Below, one piece after another: positions 6,811 through 11,375 of a stretch of 11,375 nucleotides of DNA; position 1 is the stretch's first letter, and every line of letters starts with the position of its first letter. Source of the stretch: an uncultured Eubacteriaceae bacterium (GTDB lineage Bacteria; Bacillota; Clostridia; Eubacteriales; Eubacteriaceae); assembly GCA_947630385.1 (NCBI GenBank), contig CANRHG010000045.1:1-11375 (forward strand), in the 5' to 3' direction. The translations under genes were made by a program, and so were the position numbers. Under the pieces are notes generated by a model. That model ran no database searches. It was not told the origin of the DNA and was given only the letters and a program-made list of their open reading frames with translations.

Positions 6811-6949
6811 TGCTAGTTTTACAGTAAATATCAAAAGATTGGATTCAACGATCGTCTGAGGGGCCTTTTTCGTTCTTATCAATAACTCTCTCAGCTGAAG
6901 AACGTGTAACGGCAGATCAAGGAAATCTTTTATCTTACAGAGAGAAATA
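6811..6949. repeat. Right copy of the diverged direct repeat bracketing the restriction-modification module
   Basis: Same orientation and landmark order as 3401-3541: GTTTTACAG, AAAAGATT, CCTTTTTCG (the T-run at 6866-6870), CAGCTGAAGAACG (6892-6904), AGATCAAGG (6914-6922) and CAGAGAGAAATA. The GC-rich stem of the left copy is not preserved, so I see no working terminator here. It lies between the start of the MmeI-like gene and the terminator of the secreted-protein gene. Confidence 0.5.
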
Positions 6950-6985
6950 AAAATGACTGGCACATTATTCGACGCCAGTCATTTT
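6945..6985 (-). terminator. Stem-loop terminator of the 1081-residue secreted protein gene
   Basis: A perfect 12-base stem (AAAATGACTGGC at 6950-6961 with GCCAGTCATTTT at 6974-6985) and a 12-base loop. Read on the minus strand it ends in CATTTTTATTTC, a T-rich tail, 155 bases after the stop at 7140. The plus-strand reading also ends in TTTT, so it may work weakly both ways. Confidence 0.75.
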
Positions 6986-7139
6986 GCTTCTATAACTCTA
7001 CTGTTGTAGCTTTCCTATATTCTGCGGAAATTACGGAAAAATTCCTATTGTTTTCTATATATCTTCAATGACTACCTAAAAGCTTTAATACTCTTGAATA
7101 GTCTATCAAAACCATAACTCTAGAGTAATCAGTAAAAAT

Positions 7140-10100
7140 CTATTCTACAACGTGAACCTTTAAATCAGATTCGATATTTCTATTGTCTTTCGGTAAAAAA
7201 GCCGAAAGCGAAACATGATTATCTCCCTTTTCTACGCCTGTTATAGTAATGTCTTTATCAGTATGAGTTACTTCTATCCCACCAGATCTAGAGTATCCGG
7301 TTATATTGACCTCGGCTTTTGGCTCGATTGAAAATGGAATAGTTACGGTCTCTCCTACTTTAATAGTTATTTCGTTCTGGGCAAAAATAATTCTTGGAGT
7401 ATTCTTAACAGTTACTATACAAGTAGCTTCAACAGCTCCACGTTTATGGGTAATTGTTGCTTTACCGGGAGCAACAGCCTTGATAGTACCATATTTATCA
7501 ACTGTTACAATTGACGAATCAGAACTACTCCAAATGGACTTATCCGGAATATAAGCACTAGAAGGATAATAGGAAGCTTTAATTGTTTTTACATCTCCTG
7601 GATCTAATTCAAATGAATCCGGTGATAAAACGATTCTTTCTAACTGTTTTTCTGAACTAGGTTCATCGGAAGCCGGTTCCTGAGTAACTGTAACTGTACA
7701 AGAAGCAGAAAAATTTCCATCTTCTGTGATTGCCCGAATCGTTGCAGGCCCTGCTCCTTTAGCTGTTACCAAACCAGAACTACTTACTATTGCAATTGCA
7801 GAATCAGAGGTAGTCCATTTTATATTCTTATTAGTTGCATTACTCGGAGTGATGGTTGCTGTCAATGATTCTGATTCCCCAACTTTCAGAGTCAAACTCG
7901 ATGGAGAGACGGAAATCCCCGTAACTGCGACGGTCGTCGGCTGCTGTGGTTGTGATGGCTGATTTGGTTCTGCAGGAGTTTCCGGTTGTGTTGGTTTCGT
8001 TGGCTGATCAGACTGTGAGGGTTCTGTTGGTTGATTCGGGTTGGAAGAGTCGTCTGATAGTCCGTACAGGGCAACGCCTTCCTGGCTCCAGTTGTGCGCT
8101 GGCAGGACTCCGTATTCGTTCTCGTCTCTCGTCAGGAGGTGACGGTAGCTAACCGTGTTGTACAGACGGTAGATCGGGACGGTCCCTCCGGAATAAAAGA
8201 GCGGTTTACCGTTGTTGTCGCTCTGCCAACCTTGTTGTGTTGTCAGGACCGAAACTTCGTGGGAGTCAGTCGTGTAGAGGTGGTCTGCCAGGACCGGATT
8301 ATACAGGCGGTAGACGCCCTGTCCGCTATCCGGTGCATTCCAGCCGACGCCTTCGTAGTTCCAGTCGTTGGCCGCGGACAGGGTATTCGATTCGTTCTGG
8401 TCGGACGTATACAGATGTTCGCCAGAGACCGTATTGTACAGGCGGTAGACCGGAACTTTACCCTGGCTTTCTGGCTGGTCTGAAGGTTCTGATGGTTCAG
8501 GAGTAACTGGGTTGTCCGGATTTGCTGGATTATCCGGTTTCTCGGCTGAGTTTCCACTAACCTCTACTGAAATGTTTTCCTGTATTTTGCCGGCTTTTAG
8601 GTTTATCGTTGTCTTACCAACACCTTTTGCAGTTATAACCCCGACAGCGTTTACATCTGCGATGCTAGGGTCAGAAGAGGAGTAAGCAAGCTCATCGGTT
8701 GAATCTTCTGGCTCAACTTCAGCTGCAATTGCAGAGGTATCACCGATTTTTAGAGACAAGCTCTTTTCTGAACTTATCTTAATGCCTTCCGCCGGTCTAA
8801 CAACTGTTACTGAAATCGTCTTTTTGATTTCTCCCGCTGAAAGGACAATATTAGTTTTTCCAGTTCCAATGGCCGTAACTTCTCCACTTTCACTTACCTG
8901 AGCAACTTTATCGTTTTCAGATAAGTAATTGATCGTATCGGTTGAGTTTATTGGTTCAACCTGGGCTTCTATTTGAAAAGTTTCATTCTTTCCAACTTCT
9001 AAAGTTATGCTGTCTTCTGATTCAAGATCTATACCAGTAGCCGGAACAGGTTGGCAAAGAACGCTTGAAGTAAGAATCCCATCCTTGCTCAAAATATAAA
9101 AACTCAGTGTTATAGGTGCATCTGAAGAATATCGATCATCTTCCGTAACATACCAAATAGCAGAACTTTCGTTTACGATAGGATGGCAATCTGAAAGATC
9201 AGCTTCGATTTCCATAACGTCGCCGATTGGAGAACCACTGCCGTCTACAAATTGGCAATAAGTTCCTTTTTTTTCATAGGGATATTCCGTATCTTTTTCA
9301 GTCCAGAGAACTGCAAAGGTGTTGTCATCGTATTTGACCAATTGCGGCGTTCCCGCAGTTACACTGCCACTTTGGCTCAAATTCGTCAGCCATTTTGTCT
9401 GGGTTCTATCTGTTCCGCTGTCTAAGTCGCTCTTAGGCGTAACCGTGACATAAACATTTCGAATCTTGGAAAATATATTTCCGTCCCCGGTATAGCTACC
9501 AGCAGTAAGATAATTTTCGGAAGAAGCTTCAAGCCCGCCCATTCTTGCGCCTGTCTCATTTTCTCCGGTATCTCCCGGATAAGACATGATCAATTCTGAA
9601 ATGTAAGACCTGCCAGGATCGATTTCTTGTCCCGCTATTTCCGGATATTTTCCCAAAAGAGCCCCTCTAGGATACGCATCCCCTTGATCGAGGGCTATAA
9701 CTTCAGTACCATCGACAATAATAAATTGGTCAAAAGAATGAGATACATACCCCGTTGGATTATGGGCCACCAAATAATTAGAATTGACAATATTCATGGT
9801 GGGCGTATAAATCTGCATCGTTAAATTGGCTTGATGGTTAAGTCCATCATCCGATTCATACATCTGATGGCAGGTCCGAACATACAAATAGTCGCCAGCT
9901 TCTGCCATTCTTAAAGAACCTGCTGTAAAAGGAATTATAGTATTGGCTCCTCTGAGAGATGACCGGTTAACAGGCTTCCAGTCTCTGTCGTATTGGGTAA
10001 TTCTAATTACTTCAGTACTGTCATTTTCTTCAGGGTTTTCCTGACCCGTAACAACGTAATAATAGTCTCTTCCGTCAAAAAAGCCACCAAAACGAGGAAG

Positions 10101-10385
10101 TTCCAAATCTACAGTTTCTTCCTTGACGGGATTAAATTCATCGTCAAAATCAGTGATGATCAAACAATTGTCATCACTGTAATAATCGTATTCAATTCGT
10201 CGATAACCAGTTCCATTTTTAATTAGATAGGAATCGACAGTCTTCGTTTGATAGGCATTGTAGTTTTGTCCGTCTATGTTATTTGTATAGGTTATGTCGT
10301 CGGAAAGCGTCTTTGCTGCTGCCGGTAAAAATAAAAATGGCAATAGTAGAAGAACAACAAAGATCTGGCAAATTGCTTTTTTCAT
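7140..10385 (-). CDS. Secreted multidomain protein with Big_2 Ig-like domains and DUF5648-like repeats
   Basis: A complete 1081-residue exported protein. Order: signal peptide 1-24 (basic start, Leu/Phe-rich core, PAAA cleavage site); about 26-445, a strand-rich region with recurring Asp-aromatic motifs that looks like a beta-propeller; Big_2 domains at about 450-528 and 533-609 (ITLEVGKNETFQIEA, VTAIGTGKTNIVLSAG); Pro/Asn/Glu linker 613-642; three DUF5648-like repeats at 643-778 with (V/I)YRLYN then H-L-(Y/L)-T; Pro/Gln linker 780-817; Big_2 domains at about 818-900 and 915-993; and a final Ig-like domain to 1081. There is no LPXTG motif, membrane tail or SLH domain, so it is released or held non-covalently. 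Such architectures are usual in surface adhesins or carbohydrate-associated proteins; no enzymatic motif is seen and the function is unknown. ATG 10385 fits the signal peptide, though the ribosome-binding site is weak. The repeat segment is much more GC-rich than the rest. Confidence 0.88.
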   Translation of the reverse strand: MKKAICQIFVVLLLLPFLFLPAAAKTLSDDITYTNNIDGQNYNAYQTKTVDSYLIKNGTGYRRIEYDYYSDDNCLIITDFDDEFNPVKEETVDLELPRFGGFFDGRDYYYVVTGQENPEENDSTEVIRITQYDRDWKPVNRSSLRGANTIIPFTAGSLRMAEAGDYLYVRTCHQMYESDDGLNHQANLTMQIYTPTMNIVNSNYLVAHNPTGYVSHSFDQFIIVDGTEVIALDQGDAYPRGALLGKYPEIAGQEIDPGRSYISELIMSYPGDTGENETGARMGGLEASSENYLTAGSYTGDGNIFSKIRNVYVTVTPKSDLDSGTDRTQTKWLTNLSQSGSVTAGTPQLVKYDDNTFAVLWTEKDTEYPYEKKGTYCQFVDGSGSPIGDVMEIEADLSDCHPIVNESSAIWYVTEDDRYSSDAPITLSFYILSKDGILTSSVLCQPVPATGIDLESEDSITLEVGKNETFQIEAQVEPINSTDTINYLSENDKVAQVSESGEVTAIGTGKTNIVLSAGEIKKTISVTVVRPAEGIKISSEKSLSLKIGDTSAIAAEVEPEDSTDELAYSSSDPSIADVNAVGVITAKGVGKTTINLKAGKIQENISVEVSGNSAEKPDNPANPDNPVTPEPSEPSDQPESQGKVPVYRLYNTVSGEHLYTSDQNESNTLSAANDWNYEGVGWNAPDSGQGVYRLYNPVLADHLYTTDSHEVSVLTTQQGWQSDNNGKPLFYSGGTVPIYRLYNTVSYRHLLTRDENEYGVLPAHNWSQEGVALYGLSDDSSNPNQPTEPSQSDQPTKPTQPETPAEPNQPSQPQQPTTVAVTGISVSPSSLTLKVGESESLTATITPSNATNKNIKWTTSDSAIAIVSSSGLVTAKGAGPATIRAITEDGNFSASCTVTVTQEPASDEPSSEKQLERIVLSPDSFELDPGDVKTIKASYYPSSAYIPDKSIWSSSDSSIVTVDKYGTIKAVAPGKATITHKRGAVEATCIVTVKNTPRIIFAQNEITIKVGETVTIPFSIEPKAEVNITGYSRSGGIEVTHTDKDITITGVEKGDNHVSLSAFLPKDNRNIESDLKVHVVE
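8052..8459 (-). repeat. Three DUF5648-like repeats, GC-rich cassette inside the secreted protein gene
   Basis: Three units of about 45 residues, beginning VPVYRLYNTVSGEHLYT, GVYRLYNPVLADHLYT and VPIYRLYNTVSYRHLLT, each with a later W-x-x-x/N-x-x-G element. GC is about 57% in the sample 8041-8100, against about 28% in 7141-7200 at the gene's 3' end. The third unit is nearly the same as the copy in the neighbouring gene. Confidence 0.8.
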
Positions 10386-10413
10386 AAAAACTCGCTTTTA
10401 ATAAACTGGAGAA

Positions 10414-10455
10414 TTCCTAAAACTATAACTGTAAGAGCATCTACCGTTTTAGGAA
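10414..10455 (-). promoter_or_regulatory. Ten-base inverted repeat in the leader of the 1081-residue protein gene
   Basis: TTCCTAAAAC at 10414-10423 and GTTTTAGGAA at 10446-10455 pair perfectly around a 22-base loop. It lies 28 bases upstream of the ATG and 38 bases after the stop of the preceding gene. No T-run follows on the minus strand, so it is not a standard terminator. It may be a leader hairpin, an operator or an RNA processing site. A TATAGT lies within the loop region on the minus strand but has no matching -35 box. Confidence 0.5.
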
Positions 10456-10493
10456 ACCTTTCTGCCTAAGTGTAATCAATCACAAAAGATTTT

Positions 10494-11375
10494 CTAGAAG
10501 CTTACCGTGCATTTGCATTTATATATGTCATTCCCAATCTTTAGGCAAACGTTGGTCGTTCCGGGACCTACGGCCGCGATGTCGCCGGCTCCCAGAGGCA
10601 TCAGATCTCCTTCAATGGTATAGCCCGAGACCGTAACGACGGACGGATCTTCCGAATACCAGGTTCCCGACTGTACCATTTTCTTGGCCTGATTCATTGG
10701 AAGCGTATCGTAATCGTATCCGGCCTCGAAGTTATAAGTCACGTACAGACGCTGGCCGCCATATTCGCCCAGGCTAACCTCGGTTTTTTCGAACTTGAAC
10801 GGCAGCTGGCTCTCGTCCGGCTTTACGGAGGCGGTCTTTACAGTCACTGTGCAGGAGGCGGTATATCCCCCGTCCTGGGACTTGACCGTGATCGTTGCCG
10901 TTCCAGCTTTCTTGGCCGTGACGGTTCCGCCGGAAACTGTGGCCACGGACGTGTTCGAACTGGTCCAAACCACGTTTTTGTTGGTCGCGTTGGCCGGAGT
11001 TATCGTAGCGGTTAAGGTTCTTGACTCTCCGAATTCCAGAGTCAGGCTCGATGGAGAGACGGAAATCCCCGTGACCGCGACGGTCGTCGGTTGCTGCGGC
11101 TGCGAAGGTTGCTCAGGAGTTTCCGGCTGCGCCGGCTGGTCAGAAGAGATATCGTCTGACAATCCGTACAGGGCCACGCCTTCCTGGCTCCATCCGTGCG
11201 CCGGCAGAACGCCGTATTCGTTCTCGTCTCTCGTAAGAAGATGGCGGTAGCTTACGGTGTTATACAGACGGTAGATCGGGACGGTCCCTCCGGAATAAAA
11301 GAGGGGTTTTCCGCTGTTGTCGCTCTGCCAACCTTGCTGGGTTGTAAGAACCAAAACTTCGTGAGAGTCTGTCGT
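10494..11375 (-). CDS. Paralogous Ig-like/DUF5648 protein, C-terminal part (5' end beyond right edge)
   Basis: The minus-strand frame is open to the window edge, so 293 C-terminal residues are seen and the start is missing; the frame at the edge reads TTDSHEV, matching residues 705-711 of the neighbouring protein, so an apparent internal TTG start at 11354 is not real. Order: end of the second and all of the third DUF5648-like repeat, a Pro/Gln/Glu linker (QPETPEQPSQPQQP), one Big_2 domain (VTGISVSPSSLTLEFGES, VTAKKAGTATITV), and a C-terminal Ig-like domain of about 110 residues (SLGEYGGQRLYVTYN, AVGPGTTNVCLKIG) that has no counterpart in the neighbour. It ends with CKCTVSF and has no LPXTG or membrane anchor. 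It probably has a signal peptide, but that end is not visible. It is in tandem with the 1081-residue gene, 108 bases upstream, and is more GC-rich than it except at the last 60 bases. Confidence 0.85.
   Translation of the reverse strand, partial: TTDSHEVLVLTTQQGWQSDNSGKPLFYSGGTVPIYRLYNTVSYRHLLTRDENEYGVLPAHGWSQEGVALYGLSDDISSDQPAQPETPEQPSQPQQPTTVAVTGISVSPSSLTLEFGESRTLTATITPANATNKNVVWTSSNTSVATVSGGTVTAKKAGTATITVKSQDGGYTASCTVTVKTASVKPDESQLPFKFEKTEVSLGEYGGQRLYVTYNFEAGYDYDTLPMNQAKKMVQSGTWYSEDPSVVTVSGYTIEGDLMPLGAGDIAAVGPGTTNVCLKIGNDIYKCKCTVSF
11156..11375 (-). repeat. Segment about 88% identical to 8054-8273 (paralogue copy)
   Basis: Aligned by hand without gaps, I count 26 differences over 220 bases between 11156-11375 and 8054-8273. 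Many differences are in third codon positions. The likeness continues past 11156 to the Big_2 N-terminus (11049-11093 against 7890-7934) and then falls away sharply. Confidence 0.85.

Larger units (their letters stand above)
6746..7139. other. 394-base intergenic region between the MmeI-like and secreted-protein genes
   Basis: No gene is visible on either strand. It contains the leader of the MmeI-like gene (6746-6800, without a convincing promoter), the right copy of the bracketing repeat (6811-6949), the stem-loop at 6950-6985, and an AT-rich remainder (6986-7139) with only a 10-base palindrome ACTCTAGAGT near 7120-7130. Confidence 0.6.

Noticed and set aside
6841..6870. Terminator in the right bracketing repeat
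   Set aside because: A T-run is present, but no GC-rich stem precedes it and no plus-strand gene lies upstream.
7140..7200. Sortase (LPXTG) or membrane anchor at the end of the 1081-residue protein
   Set aside because: The C-terminus (LKVHVVE) has no LPXTG, hydrophobic tail or basic end.
8094..8483. Plus-strand 129-codon frame, and a similar one at 10795-11250
   Set aside because: Both are antisense shadows over the DUF5648-like and Big_2 segments and resemble each other only because the coding strands are paralogous.
10494..11354. A complete 286-residue gene starting at TTG 11354
   Set aside because: The same frame stays open to the window edge and continues to match the neighbouring protein, so the gene is truncated by the window.

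Overview
The window looks like a chromosomal segment of an anaerobic, low-to-middle GC Gram-positive bacterium (Bacillota, probably Clostridia or a relative). The basis is a three-rubredoxin flavoprotein, a LacX-type sugar epimerase, a Gram-positive-style FtsX permease with a coiled-coil ectodomain, and large secreted proteins with Big_2 and DUF5648-like repeats. I cannot name a genus from sequence alone.

Layout. Positions 1-1091 (minus) hold the N-terminal part of an FtsX/MacB-type ABC permease that starts at TTG and runs off the left edge. It is divergent from a plus-strand cluster (1205-3266): an aldose-1-epimerase-family protein, an unrecognised 70-residue basic protein, and a protein with three N-terminal rubredoxin-type zinc/iron knuckles fused to a flavin-reductase domain. 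A good promoter (1126-1154) precedes the cluster and a stem-loop with a T-run (3446-3467) follows it. No terminator is visible inside, so the three genes may be one transcript, with a possible weak internal start before the rubredoxin gene.

Positions 3291-3369 are an unusual regulatory-looking element: three direct copies of TTATTAAACT(C/T)TG at 20-21-base period, the third forming half of a perfect 42-base palindrome. Next comes a minus-strand defence module (6745 to 3522): an MmeI-family (type IIL) single-chain restriction-modification enzyme, followed 14 bases later by an unrecognised 141-residue protein. Two diverged direct copies of a roughly 140-base non-coding element bracket this module, which suggests it was inserted or is exchangeable.

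The right third (7140-11375, minus) has two tandem paralogous genes for secreted Ig-like repeat proteins. The first is complete (1081 residues: signal peptide, propeller-like region, two Big_2 domains, three DUF5648-like repeats, three more Ig-like domains). The second is cut by the right edge. Their DUF5648-like segments are about 88% identical in DNA over 220 bases, and in the first gene that segment is much more GC-rich than its flanks, which points to gene conversion or domain exchange.

Most unusual items: the triplicated, N-terminal rubredoxin arrangement; the iteron-plus-palindrome element with no obvious client gene; the repeat-bracketed MmeI-like module with its companion gene; and the mosaic secreted proteins. 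No RNA gene, CRISPR array or transposase was found.
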